Below, piece after piece: positions 42,312 to 51,209 of a stretch of 64,000 nt of DNA. Origin of the DNA: Gemmatimonas aurantiaca (GTDB taxonomy: Bacteria > Gemmatimonadota > Gemmatimonadetes > Gemmatimonadales > Gemmatimonadaceae); contig NZ_JBBCJO010000005.1 in assembly GCF_037190085.1 (NCBI RefSeq), positions 124,001 through 188,000 of the forward strand, written 5' to 3'. Below the pieces are notes generated by a model. That model made no database searches and was not told the DNA's origin. It saw nothing but the letters and a program-made list of their open reading frames with translations. Numbering within the stretch: the first letter of the stretch is position 1; every line of letters starts with the position of its first letter. Both the position numbers and the translations under genes were made by a program.

Positions 42312-43588
42312 AGGCCGGTGCTACGGTCCGTAGCGTCGCCAGCGGTGCCGCTACGGCGGCATCGGCGCAGCCGGTGGGTCCGGCGGCGGGGCCCGTGGGC
42401 GTGGCGTTGCTGGGCTCCACCGGATCCATCGGCACCAGTGCGCTCCGTGTGCTGGACCGCCAGCGGCATCGTTTCGTGCCGGTGGCGCTCACGGCGCACA
42501 GCAACCTGGCAGCGCTGGCCGAGCAGGTCGTCCGGTGGGCGCCCGCCTGCGAGAGCTACGGCGCGGGCCTCTACGCGGGCCTGGTGGCCCCGCAGGTGGC
42601 CTCCCAGGAAGCGCTGCCCCCGGCCTGGGGCACGGGCGCCGACTGCCTCGTGGAGGCCGCCACGCACCCCGACGCGGCCATCGTGATCAATGCCGTGGTG
42701 GGCGCCGCCGGTCTGCCCGCCACACTGGCCGCGCTCGAAGCGGGGAAACGCGTCGCGCTGGCCAACAAGGAAACGCTGGTGATGGCCGGCGGTCTCGTCA
42801 CCGAGGCCGCCAGACGGCATGGCGGCGAACTGGTGCCCGTGGACAGCGAGCACTCCGCCATCCTGCAGTGTCTGGCGGGCCATGACGTGTCCGAGGTCCG
42901 GCGACTCATCCTCACGGCATCCGGTGGGCCGTTCCGGACCTGGAGTTCCGAGGCCATCGCGGGGGCCACGGTGAGTGATGCCCTGCGGCATCCCACCTGG
43001 AGCATGGGCAGCAAGATCACCGTCGACAGTGCCACGCTCGCCAACAAGGCGCTCGAGGTGATCGAGGCGCACCACCTCTTCGGCGTGCCCTACGATCGTA
43101 TCGACGTGGTGGTCCACCCGCAGAGCATCGTGCACTCCTTCGTGGAGTTCGTGGACGGCAGTGTGCTGGCCCAGATGGGTGTCCCGTCCATGGAATTGCC
43201 CATCCTGTATGCACTGACCTGGCCGGAACGGGCGCCGGACACCGGCGTACCATCTTTCGATCCGGTGGCAGTGGGGGGCCTGACGTTCGAGGCCGTCCGG
43301 CACGAGGACTTCCCCATGCTCCAGTTGGGCATCACGGCTGGGCGCCGGGGAGGCGCCGCGCCCGCGGTGTACAACGCAGCCAACGAGGTGGCCGTGGCAC
43401 ATTTTCTTGACGAACGCCTTCCCTTCGCGGGTATTGCGGCGTGTGTGTCGGCGGTGGTGGATGCGCTGGGCGCCATGCCCGGGGATACGCTGGACGCGCT
43501 GCTGACGGCGGATGCCGCCGCGCGCGATGCGGCGCACGACGCGGCGCGTGATTACGTGGATTACGTGAAGGGCAGGGTGGGGTCCTGA
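42308..43588 (+). CDS. dxr: 1-deoxy-D-xylulose 5-phosphate reductoisomerase
   Basis: Second step of the MEP pathway, reducing and rearranging DXP to MEP. The 426-residue protein has the NADPH motif LLGSTGSIGTSAL, ALANKETLVMAG, VDSEHSAILQCL, ASGGPFR, and MGSKITVDSATLANKALEVIEAH. It carries a 30-residue Ala/Gly-rich N-terminal extension from ATG 42308, which overlaps the cdsA stop. Dxs is 38 kb away in the same window. Confidence 0.96.
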   Translation: MKAGATVRSVASGAATAASAQPVGPAAGPVGVALLGSTGSIGTSALRVLDRQRHRFVPVALTAHSNLAALAEQVVRWAPACESYGAGLYAGLVAPQVASQEALPPAWGTGADCLVEAATHPDAAIVINAVVGAAGLPATLAALEAGKRVALANKETLVMAGGLVTEAARRHGGELVPVDSEHSAILQCLAGHDVSEVRRLILTASGGPFRTWSSEAIAGATVSDALRHPTWSMGSKITVDSATLANKALEVIEAHHLFGVPYDRIDVVVHPQSIVHSFVEFVDGSVLAQMGVPSMELPILYALTWPERAPDTGVPSFDPVAVGGLTFEAVRHEDFPMLQLGITAGRRGGAAPAVYNAANEVAVAHFLDERLPFAGIAACVSAVVDALGAMPGDTLDALLTADAAARDAAHDAARDYVDYVKGRVGS

Positions 43589-43593
43589 CAACG

Positions 43594-44781
43594 ATGGCAT
43601 CACTTTCCGTCTATATCGCACCACTGCTCGTGTTCGGGCTCGTGGTGTTCGTACACGAGCTCGGGCACTTCATGGCCGCCAAGATGACCGGGGTGTATGC
43701 CCCGGTTTTCTCGCTGGGCTGGGGACGCCGCCTGTTCGGCTGGCGGCGCGGCGAAACCGACTATCGCGTGTCGATGTTCCCGCTGGGTGGGTACGTGCGC
43801 ATGGCCTCGCGCGACGATGAAGCGCTGGCCGGCATCGAAGGGGCGTCCGGTGACCGCGGCTCGCTCGATGGCGCCGCCCAGCGTCCGGCCGAAGTGCCGG
43901 AAGGGCTCTGGGATCCCCAGGGCATGGCGCCTTTCGGACCCAAAGCCGTGCCGGCCAACCGCTGGGTGGAAAACAAATCCACGGCCGCCCGGGTGTTCAT
44001 CCTCTCGGCCGGGGTGTTGATGAACATCCTGCTCACCATCGTGGTCTCGAGCGGGATCTACTACCGCTACGGCAACCAGTATCTGCCGGCGGTGATCGAC
44101 TCGGTGGTGCCAGGCGCGCCCGCCGCGGTGGCCGGCCTGCAGGCGGGCGATCGCATCGTCGCCATCAATGGCGAGTCGGTGCGCAGCTGGGATCAGGTCC
44201 TCGATCGTGTCGCCCCGGTCACCACGGGCACCGTGACTCTCGAGGTGCAGCGCGGCGCGGAGGCCTTGCGACGGGAACTCACCCCGCAGGTGGGCGAATC
44301 GCCCGACCCGGTGACGGGGGCGCCGCGCAAAGTCGGACGGGTGGGCATCAAGGTACGCGATTCCGTGGTGCGGGAGCCCGTGGCACTCGGCACCGCGCTG
44401 ACATCGGGCACCAGAGCCACCTGGAAAATGGCGCGTGAGGTGGTGCAGGTGCTCGGCGGTCTGATCTCCGGTGAGGTCTCGGCGAAAAATCTCGGCGGCC
44501 CCATTCAGATCGCGCGCACGTCGGTGCAGGCGGCCCGCAACGGGGCGGAAACGCTGTGGTCACTGATCGCCTTTCTGAGCCTCAACATCGCCATCCTGAA
44601 TCTCGTGCCCATTCCCGTGCTCGACGGGGGGCAGATTCTCATGGTGCTGGCGGAGCGCGTCAAGGGCAGCGAGTTCAGCATGCGCACGCGTGAAGCCGTA
44701 GCACGGGTGGGAGTCCTCGCGGTCCTGGCGTTGATTCTCCTGGTCACATTCAACGACGTGCGATCGTTCTTCACCCGATGA
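43594..44781 (+). CDS. rseP: Site-2 protease / regulator of sigma-E-type protease
   Basis: Membrane zinc protease that cuts transmembrane substrates such as anti-sigma factors. The 395-residue protein has the zinc motif HELGH at residues 21-25 in the first membrane helix, a PDZ domain (PAAVAGLQAGDRIVAINGES), and the second zinc motif NLVPIPVLDGGQIL near the C-terminus. It begins five bases after dxr, in the common uppS-cdsA-dxr-rseP order. Confidence 0.96.
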   Translation: MASLSVYIAPLLVFGLVVFVHELGHFMAAKMTGVYAPVFSLGWGRRLFGWRRGETDYRVSMFPLGGYVRMASRDDEALAGIEGASGDRGSLDGAAQRPAEVPEGLWDPQGMAPFGPKAVPANRWVENKSTAARVFILSAGVLMNILLTIVVSSGIYYRYGNQYLPAVIDSVVPGAPAAVAGLQAGDRIVAINGESVRSWDQVLDRVAPVTTGTVTLEVQRGAEALRRELTPQVGESPDPVTGAPRKVGRVGIKVRDSVVREPVALGTALTSGTRATWKMAREVVQVLGGLISGEVSAKNLGGPIQIARTSVQAARNGAETLWSLIAFLSLNIAILNLVPIPVLDGGQILMVLAERVKGSEFSMRTREAVARVGVLAVLALILLVTFNDVRSFFTR

Positions 44782-44805
44782 GGTGTGGATGAGGGGTGTG
44801 CGGTG

Positions 44806-45285
44806 ATGCGGCGGGTGTTCGTCGGATGCATGTGTCTGGCGGCGTTCATTCCCGGATGCCGCCGAGGCTTGCCGGATTCGGTGGACGCGCAGCCCGCCCT
44901 GTCACGCATCCCCCGCGACGTCCCGCGATTCGAGATCGACAGCGTCACCGACAGCACGGCCATCTTCCGGGTGCAGGAAGCGCGCTGGCTGCGCGCGGGC
45001 ATGACGGGGTATGCCGTCGATCCGCGGCAGCGCGATGCGCTCGTCGCGCGTGTGAAAATCATGGCCTCCGATACCGCCACCGCCGTCGCGCAAGTCACGT
45101 CGCAGGTCTCGTTGGTGAAGCGGGACCACGTGTTGCTCATTCTCGCCCCGGAACGCCCCTGGTGGCGTCGTCGCACCTTCTGGGTCGGACTTGGCACCGG
45201 GATCGTGGTCGGCGGCGGAACCGCGCTGCTCGCCAAGTCGGGCGGCCACGGTGAGACCGCCGTGGTCCTGCCATCGACACCCTGA
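44806..45285 (+). CDS. Small putative lipoprotein
   Basis: Not recognised. From ATG 44806 (GTG 44785 also in frame) the product is 159 residues with signal MRRVFVGCMCLAAFIPGC, lipidated at the last cysteine. The body includes FEIDSVTDSTAIFRVQEARWLRAG, and near the C-terminus there is a short hydrophobic stretch, FWVGLGTGIVVGGGTALLA, which could be a membrane hairpin or glycine zipper. It follows rseP by 24 bases and is probably in its operon. Confidence 0.6.
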   Translation: MRRVFVGCMCLAAFIPGCRRGLPDSVDAQPALSRIPRDVPRFEIDSVTDSTAIFRVQEARWLRAGMTGYAVDPRQRDALVARVKIMASDTATAVAQVTSQVSLVKRDHVLLILAPERPWWRRRTFWVGLGTGIVVGGGTALLAKSGGHGETAVVLPSTP

Positions 45286-45356
45286 GCCGATTGCGCCGGG
45301 GAGCATGTCCGGACCGTCTTGGGTGACTCACAGACTGTGAGGGGCCGCCTGCGGCG

Positions 45357-45489
45357 GCGATACCAGCAGGATGAACAGCCGGATACCAGCAGGATGACTG
45401 CGGGATGAACGCAGGAATGCGGCGGGAGGCACACACCAAAGCCACTTTTTATCCTGCTGGTATCCGGCCGTTGATCCTGCTGGTATCGC
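45357..45489. repeat. Twin inverted repeat of 39-bp arms between convergent genes
   Basis: The arms at 45357-45395 and 45451-45489 are inverted copies identical at 37 of 39 positions. Each arm holds two direct copies of GATACCAGCAGGAT about 10 bases apart, so the word occurs four times, two per strand. The 55-base centre continues with degenerate GCGGGATGAACGC/GCAGGAATGC copies and ends in TTTTT. The gap 45286-45597 has no other feature. It could fold into a cruciform or RNA hairpin and act as a two-way terminator, a REP-like element or a protein-binding array. Confidence 0.85.
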
Positions 45490-45597
45490 GCCCGAAGGGC
45501 GCCCTTCACCCTTGCGGCGCGCCCCCCAACCACGATCTCCGCTCCGAACCCAGTCGCCTCGCGAAGGTGACGTCCCCGCCCCCCATCCAGTAGCTCC

Positions 45598-47196
45598 TCA
45601 ACTGCAGATCAGCTTCCGCGAAATGTCCGCCGATCCCGAGGTGCGCACCACGTCGACGGTATCCTGGAACGTGCTGCAACGCGGCGCGGAGATCTGCAGC
45701 AGATAACGACCCTGCGGCAGCGTCATCGACGCCGCGCTGTCGGCCCTCAACTCGCGCGCCCGTCCGCCATCGAGCGGAATGAAGGACACGCGGGCATCGC
45801 GCGGATGGATGAGGTACCGCACGACGGCACAATCGCGCACGGGCATGTCGAGCACGACCCGTTGGCCGGCGTGCAGATCCTTCAACACCGTGTCGTATGC
45901 GGCCGTCTCACACTCGGTGGACGCCTGCGGCAGGACTGCACGCACCGTGATCGGTGCCGTGGTGGGACGCTCGCCCTTCCAGGTGCCCACTCCCACGAGC
46001 TTGCTGTCGACATAGAGCTCCGCGACATCCGGCGCCGTCACCTCCAGGTGGGCGAGGCTGCTGGCGGGACGCGGCGGGCGGGTTGGACGGTCATCGGCCG
46101 GACGCACCGGATTGGGCACCGGCGCGGGGAGCTGAGTGGCTGGCGTATCGATCGGGACCTGCACCGCGGTGCCACTGTCGGCCGTGAGGGCGGTGGAGTC
46201 GGCAGTGCGGGTCGGCACCGGCGGCACGCGCCAGTGATTCGCGCCCCAGGCGGCACCCAGCACGAGCACGGCCACCGCCGCCAGCCACCACCAGCGTCGC
46301 GGGGAATCGGGGGCGCGGAAGGCGTCCACGGTATGCGAACCGATGCGGCGCGCCGAGGCACTGCGCTCGGGTGCCGTGGAAAGCGCCGCCAGCGCATCCA
46401 CCACCTGCATGGCCGACGTGAACCGCTCTTCGGGTGTCTTGGCCAGCAAACGCAGAATGACCTGCTCGAACTCGGGCGTGAGTGCGGGCACCATCGTGCG
46501 CGGGGGCAGCGGAATGTCCTCGATGTGCTGACGCGCGACCGCGTACCAGTCCTCGCCATCGAAGGGCACCCGCCCGGTGACGGTCCGGTACAACGTCACG
46601 CCCAGGGCGTAGAGATCGCTCCGGCCGTCGAGCTCCTGCCCGCGCGCCTGTTCGGGGCTGAAATAGTGCGGCGTGCCCAGGACCTGATTGGTGGCGCTCA
46701 TGCCACTGGAGCCGGTGAGCGCCCGCGCGAGCCCAAAATCGGCCACGACCGCCTCGCCGTCGCCATCGACGAGGATGTTGTCCGGCTTGATGTCGCGGTG
46801 GATGATCTGGCTGGCGTGCGCCACGGCGAGGGCGGCCGCGATCCCGATGCCCAGGCGTACGGCCTCGGGCTCCGGCAGACGGTCCACCAGCGCGAGACGC
46901 CGTCCGAGCGTGACCGGATAGAGATCCATGGCCACGAAGGCGGTGCCATCGATCTGTCCGACGTCGCGGACGGTGACGATGTTCGGATGGCGCAGCCGGG
47001 CAGCGGTGGCCGCCTCCCGACGGAAGCGGCTCTCGGCGGCCTCCTGACCGGCAAACTCCGGACGCAGGACCTTGAGCGCGACCGGGATTTCGAGATCCTG
47101 GTCGACCGCCTCATAGACCCACGCGAAGGCACCCGTGCCCAGGAGCCGGGTGACTCGGTATTTGCCGATGGTACGCCCCAGATAGCGGTCGGGCAC
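45598..47196 (-). CDS. Membrane-anchored serine/threonine protein kinase
   Basis: 532 residues from GTG 47196. The kinase domain, about residues 10-270, has a Gly-rich LLGTGAFAWVYEA loop, catalytic Lys42, HRDIKPDN with catalytic Asp135, DFG at 153-155 and a TPHYFSPEQ activation segment; all key residues are present. A single transmembrane helix spans about 302-320. The extracytoplasmic C-terminus has a Pro/Thr-rich linker, a PEGA-like segment (LEVTAPDVAELYVDSKLVGVG) and four cysteines that could form disulfides. It is probably a sensor kinase; target and ligand unknown. Divergent from rpsO. Confidence 0.92.
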   Translation of the reverse strand: MPDRYLGRTIGKYRVTRLLGTGAFAWVYEAVDQDLEIPVALKVLRPEFAGQEAAESRFRREAATAARLRHPNIVTVRDVGQIDGTAFVAMDLYPVTLGRRLALVDRLPEPEAVRLGIGIAAALAVAHASQIIHRDIKPDNILVDGDGEAVVADFGLARALTGSSGMSATNQVLGTPHYFSPEQARGQELDGRSDLYALGVTLYRTVTGRVPFDGEDWYAVARQHIEDIPLPPRTMVPALTPEFEQVILRLLAKTPEERFTSAMQVVDALAALSTAPERSASARRIGSHTVDAFRAPDSPRRWWWLAAVAVLVLGAAWGANHWRVPPVPTRTADSTALTADSGTAVQVPIDTPATQLPAPVPNPVRPADDRPTRPPRPASSLAHLEVTAPDVAELYVDSKLVGVGTWKGERPTTAPITVRAVLPQASTECETAAYDTVLKDLHAGQRVVLDMPVRDCAVVRYLIHPRDARVSFIPLDGGRARELRADSAASMTLPQGRYLLQISAPRCSTFQDTVDVVRTSGSADISRKLICS

Positions 47197-47206
47197 GCGG
47201 TGGTCC

Positions 47207-47235
47207 TTTACAGATCGGGCGGAGTGGAGTAAGCT
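47207..47235 (+). promoter_or_regulatory. Promoter of rpsO-pnp
   Basis: TTTACA, a 17-base spacer and TAAGCT, about 75 bases before the rpsO ATG; the -10 box and spacing match the rplM promoter. Confidence 0.7.
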
Positions 47236-47309
47236 ACCATGCTACCTGCAATTGCGCGCGAAAAACGTTGCGCACGACATGCGCGAGAACGGCTGAGAAT
47301 ACAACGACG

Positions 47310-47570
47310 ATGGCGTTCGACAAGGCTACCACGATCGACAAATTCCGGGCCCACGAAGGGGACACCGGATCGACCCGCGTACAGATCGCAATCCTCACGG
47401 AGCGGATCAACTACCTGACGGGCCACTTCCGTACGCACGCAAAGGATCACCACGGTCGCCGTGGACTCCTGAAGATGGTGGGCAAGCGCCGCCGTCTGCT
47501 CGACTATCTCAAGCGTACGGACGTGCAGCAGTATCGCACGCTCGTGCAGGACCTTGGACTCCGGTACTGA
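47310..47570 (+). CDS. rpsO: 30S ribosomal protein S15
   Basis: 86-residue primary 16S rRNA-binding protein. From ATG 47310 it reads MAFDKATTIDKFRAHEGDTG, with the conserved RINYLTGHFRTHAKDHHGRRGLL core split by no insertion. A TTG at 47268 is in frame but gives an unconserved leader. rpsO-pnp order as in E. coli. Confidence 0.97.
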   Translation: MAFDKATTIDKFRAHEGDTGSTRVQIAILTERINYLTGHFRTHAKDHHGRRGLLKMVGKRRRLLDYLKRTDVQQYRTLVQDLGLRY

Positions 47571-47589
47571 GCCGGATCGCGTTACGTCG

Positions 47590-47620
47590 TCGCGCGGGGG
47601 CAACCATGCCACCCGCGCGA
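47590..47620 (+). terminator. Hairpin between rpsO and pnp
   Basis: 9-bp stem TCGCGCGGG/CCCGCGCGA followed by TTTGCGTT. In E. coli this gap holds an attenuating terminator and an RNase III site that controls pnp; this hairpin is in the same place. Confidence 0.6.
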
Positions 47621-47648
47621 TTTGCGTTCTCATGAGGCTAAAAAGCAG

Positions 47649-49847
47649 ATGATGCATCGAATCGAGCGGACCTTCGCGGGACGCCCCCTGGTCATCGAGA
47701 CCGGCCGGATGGCCAAGCAGGCCGCCGGGTCCGCCGTGGTCCAGTTCGGCGAGACGATGGTGCTCGCCGCGGTGACCGTGAGCGAGAACCAGAGCCCCTT
47801 GCCGTTCTTCCCGCTCACCGTCGAATACAAAGAGAAGACCTACGCCGCCGGCAAGATCCCGGGCGGTTTCATCAAGCGCGAAGGGCGCCCGCACGATCAC
47901 GAGATCCTCGCGGCCCGCATCATCGATCGCTCCATCCGCCCGCTCTTCCCGGAAGGGTTCAAGAACGAGGTCCAGGTCTTCATCTACGTGATCTCCGCCG
48001 ACCAGGAGAATGACGCCGACGTGCTGGCCCTCGTGGCCGCGTCGTTCGCGCTCAACGCGTCGAAGATCCCCTTCCTCGGCCCCATCGCCGGCGTGCGCGT
48101 GGGTCGGGTGCAGGGACACTGGGTGCTCAACCCCACCTTCCAGCAGCTCGAGTTCTCCGACATGGAGCTCGTCGTGGCCGGCTCGAAGGATTCCATCGTG
48201 ATGGTCGAAGGCGGCTCGCTCGAGGTGTCCGAAGAGGACGTGCTCGCATCGCTGCGCCTCTCGCACGATGGCATCCGCGAGCTCATCGCCATGCAGGACG
48301 AACTGCTCGCCAAGGTGCGGCAGCCCAAGATGGAGTGGGTGAAGGCGGAAACGCCCGAGGGCGTGTCCACGCGTGTGAAGGATCTGGCCTCGGGCCGCAT
48401 CCGCGAAGCGCTCAATCAGAAGGACAAGCACACCCGCATCGAAGCCGTCGAGCGCACCAAGCGCGAACTGGCCGAAGGGCTGCTGGCCGAATTCCCCGAC
48501 AACGCCAAGGATATTCACACCATCCTGGGTGACGTGGAATACCACGAGCTGCGTTCGCAGGTGCTCGACAGCGGTCGTCGCGTCGACGGGCGTCTGCCCA
48601 CCGAAGTGCGGCCGATCTCCATCGACACCGGCGTGCTGCCGCGCTCGCACGGGTCCGCGCTCTTCACGCGCGGTCAGACCCAGGCGCTGGTCGCCGCGAC
48701 GCTGGGCACCGCCAAGGATGCGCAGCGTCTCGATACGATCGATGAGGCCGGTGAAACGACCAAGTCGTTCATGCTGCATTACAACTTCCCGCCGTTCTCC
48801 ACGGGTGAAGTGCGTCCGATGCGCGGCACCAGCCGCCGGGAAATCGGCCATGGCAACCTGGCCGAACGGGCGCTGCAGGGTGTGCTCCCCGACTTCGCCG
48901 ACTTCCCGTACACCATTCGGATCGTTTCCGACGTGCTCGAGTCGAACGGCTCGTCGTCGATGGCGTCGGTGTGCGGCGGCTCGCTCTCGCTCTTCGACGC
49001 CGGTGTGCCGCTCAAGGCCGCGGTGGCGGGTGTCGCCATGGGCCTCATCAAGGAAGGCGAGCGGTATGCCATCCTGACCGACATCCTGGGCACCGAAGAT
49101 CACCTCGGCGACATGGACTTCAAGGTCGCGGGCACGAAGGAAGGCATCACGTCCATCCAGATGGACATCAAGATCGAGGGGCTCGACCTCAAGATCATGG
49201 AGCAGGCGCTGTCGCAGGCGAAGGCCGGCCGTCTCCACATTCTGGGGGAGATGGACAAGGCGCTTGCCGCGCCGCGTGAAGAACTCTCCAAGTACGCGCC
49301 GCGCATCGTGACGGTGCAGATCCCGGTCGACAAGATCGGTGAACTCATCGGCCCCAAGGGCAAGAACATCCGCGGCATCCAGGACGAGACCGGCGCCGAA
49401 CTCACCGTCGAGGACGACGGCACGGTCACCATCGCCGCCGTCGGTGGCGAGAGCATGGAGCGCGCCAAGCAGATGGTCATGGCCATCACCGCCGAACCGG
49501 TGGTGGGCGAGACCTACGAAGGCACCGTGAAGACGGTGACCGCGTTCGGCGCGTTCGTCGAGATCATGCCGGGCACCGAAGCGCTGCTCCATGTCTCCGA
49601 GATGCGCTGGGAGCGGGTCGAGAAGCCTGAGGACATCGTGAAGAAGGGCGACCGGGTGACCGTGAAGCTCGTCGATCGTGATGAGCGCGGCCGTCTGCGC
49701 CTCAGCATGAAGGCGTTGCTGCCGAAGCCCGAAGGCATGCCCGATGAGCCGCAGGGTGAACGTCCCCGTCGTGAAGACGGCGAACGGTCCGGTGGCGATC
49801 GTGGTGGACGCGGTGGACGGAACGGTGGTGGTCGCGATCGGCGCTGA
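47649..49847 (+). CDS. pnp: Polynucleotide phosphorylase
   Basis: Phosphorolytic 3'-5' exoribonuclease of the RNA degradosome. The 732-residue protein has two RNase PH domains (first with GKIPGGFIKREGRP, second with FPPFSTGEVRPMRGTSRREI and SSMASVCGGSL), a KH domain near 555-620 (IGELIGPKGKNIRGIQDETGA) and an S1 domain (GETYEGTVKTVTAFGAFVEI). It ends in an RGG-like tail (GERSGGDRGGRGGRNGGG). The start is ATG 47649 or 47652. The 3' end overlaps the likely start of the M16 peptidase. Confidence 0.97.
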   Translation: MMHRIERTFAGRPLVIETGRMAKQAAGSAVVQFGETMVLAAVTVSENQSPLPFFPLTVEYKEKTYAAGKIPGGFIKREGRPHDHEILAARIIDRSIRPLFPEGFKNEVQVFIYVISADQENDADVLALVAASFALNASKIPFLGPIAGVRVGRVQGHWVLNPTFQQLEFSDMELVVAGSKDSIVMVEGGSLEVSEEDVLASLRLSHDGIRELIAMQDELLAKVRQPKMEWVKAETPEGVSTRVKDLASGRIREALNQKDKHTRIEAVERTKRELAEGLLAEFPDNAKDIHTILGDVEYHELRSQVLDSGRRVDGRLPTEVRPISIDTGVLPRSHGSALFTRGQTQALVAATLGTAKDAQRLDTIDEAGETTKSFMLHYNFPPFSTGEVRPMRGTSRREIGHGNLAERALQGVLPDFADFPYTIRIVSDVLESNGSSSMASVCGGSLSLFDAGVPLKAAVAGVAMGLIKEGERYAILTDILGTEDHLGDMDFKVAGTKEGITSIQMDIKIEGLDLKIMEQALSQAKAGRLHILGEMDKALAAPREELSKYAPRIVTVQIPVDKIGELIGPKGKNIRGIQDETGAELTVEDDGTVTIAAVGGESMERAKQMVMAITAEPVVGETYEGTVKTVTAFGAFVEIMPGTEALLHVSEMRWERVEKPEDIVKKGDRVTVKLVDRDERGRLRLSMKALLPKPEGMPDEPQGERPRREDGERSGGDRGGRGGRNGGGRDRR

Positions 49848-51111
49848 CACAGCGGGCGCCAACGCGCCCCAGTTGCACCGGACAGACCTGCCCAATGGAC
49901 TGACCGTGCTCTCGGAGGCAGTTCCGGGAGCACGGTCGGTTGCTTTCGGGGCCTGGGTCCGGGCCGCGACGTTGCACGAGCGCCCGGAGGAAATGGGCGT
50001 GTCGCATCTCCTCGAGCACATGGTCTTCAAGGGCACCCGGTCACGGTCGGCCCAGGAGATCGCGCTGTCGCTCGAGACCCTCGGCGGTTCCCTCGATGCC
50101 TACACCGAGCGGGAACACACGTCGTATCAGGCGCGCGTGCTCGACGAACATCTGGGCGAAGCCGCGTCGGTCATCGGAGAGCTGATCTTCGAACCGCTGT
50201 TGCGGCACGAGGATCTGACGCTCGAGCGCAAGGTGATCCTCGAAGAGATCAGCATGGTCGAGGACACCCCCGACGACATCATCTTCGACGTGCACAATCG
50301 CGCGGTGTGGGGTGATCATCCCCACGGCTACGCCATTCTCGGCACCCGGGAAACGGTGAAGTCGCTGGACGTCTCGCACCTGCGGGCATTGCACGAGCGG
50401 GCCTATCATCCCGGCCGCCTGGTGGTGGCCGCATCGGGACGTGTGGAGCACGATCAGTTGCTGGACGTGCTCGATCACGCCGGGTGGTTGTCCCATGCGC
50501 GGGGTGACATGACCCCGTTCGCGCTCGATCCGGTCGAAGCCGCCGGACCCCACGCCGAGCATGTGATGCGCAAGGACATCGCGCAGACCCATCTCGTGCT
50601 GGGCGGTCCCGGACTCGCGCATGGCGATCCCAGGCGGTATGCGTTCGCGCTGGTCGACATGCTGCTGGGTGGCGGCATGAGCTCGCGGCTGTTTCAGCGT
50701 GTGCGCGAGGAACTGGGCCTCGCCTACAGCGTGCACACGTTCAGCAGCGCCTTTGCCGACACCGGCGCGCACGGCGTGTATCTCGCCACGGCGCCGGAAA
50801 GCGCACAGGAAGCTCTGGATGCCGTGCGGGACGTGCTGCGCGAGGTGGCCACGCATGGCCTGCCGGAAGAGGATCTCGTGGCCGGCAAGCGACAACTCCG
50901 GGGCCAGCTGGTACTTTCCATGGAAGGGGTCTCATCACGGATGTATCGGGCGGCGACGACGGCCCTCTACGGCGAACCGTTCCGTTCCGTCGATGAACTG
51001 ATGGCGCTCGTCGATGCAATCGACGAGGATACAGTACGGGATGTGGCGCACGACTTTTTCGACCCCGACCGGCACATCCTGGTCAGCCTCGGCCCGCAAG
51101 CCGTCCGCTGA
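49825..51111 (+). CDS. M16-family zinc peptidase
   Basis: Pitrilysin/processing-peptidase-like protein, one half of the usual two-domain family (about 420 residues). The inverted zinc motif HLLEH appears in GVSHLLEHMVFKGT, with the downstream glutamate of LERKVILEEISMVED. The C-terminal half has GGGMSSRLFQRVREELGLAYSV. The start is uncertain: the frame is open from 49744, overlapping pnp; GTG 49825 follows GGACGGA, while TTG 49873 would begin at LHRTDLPNGLTVLSE, where homology starts. Substrate unknown. Confidence 0.88.
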   Translation: MVVAIGADTAGANAPQLHRTDLPNGLTVLSEAVPGARSVAFGAWVRAATLHERPEEMGVSHLLEHMVFKGTRSRSAQEIALSLETLGGSLDAYTEREHTSYQARVLDEHLGEAASVIGELIFEPLLRHEDLTLERKVILEEISMVEDTPDDIIFDVHNRAVWGDHPHGYAILGTRETVKSLDVSHLRALHERAYHPGRLVVAASGRVEHDQLLDVLDHAGWLSHARGDMTPFALDPVEAAGPHAEHVMRKDIAQTHLVLGGPGLAHGDPRRYAFALVDMLLGGGMSSRLFQRVREELGLAYSVHTFSSAFADTGAHGVYLATAPESAQEALDAVRDVLREVATHGLPEEDLVAGKRQLRGQLVLSMEGVSSRMYRAATTALYGEPFRSVDELMALVDAIDEDTVRDVAHDFFDPDRHILVSLGPQAVR

Positions 51112-51122
51112 CCTTCCCGCCG

Positions 51123-51152
51123 GATGACGACGTCGTCGTTGACGTCGTCATC
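51123..51152 (+). terminator. Perfect hairpin between the M16 peptidase and ald
   Basis: 12-bp perfect stem GATGACGACGTC/GACGTCGTCATC with a 6-base loop, 12 bases after the peptidase stop. No T tract; a factor-dependent terminator or mRNA end-protecting structure is likely. Confidence 0.6.
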
Positions 51153-51209
51153 GCCAGGCACACACGCTGTTCACGATCGCTGTTCACTCCTCTTTTTCCC
51201 TCCTCGACT

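Noticed and set aside
45357..45489. CRISPR-like array
   Set aside because: The repeats are inverted, not direct and evenly spaced, and no cas genes are present.
47208..50036. 942-codon antisense frame over rpsO-pnp
   Set aside because: Length alone is misleading at this GC content; it crosses two certain genes and an intergenic hairpin.
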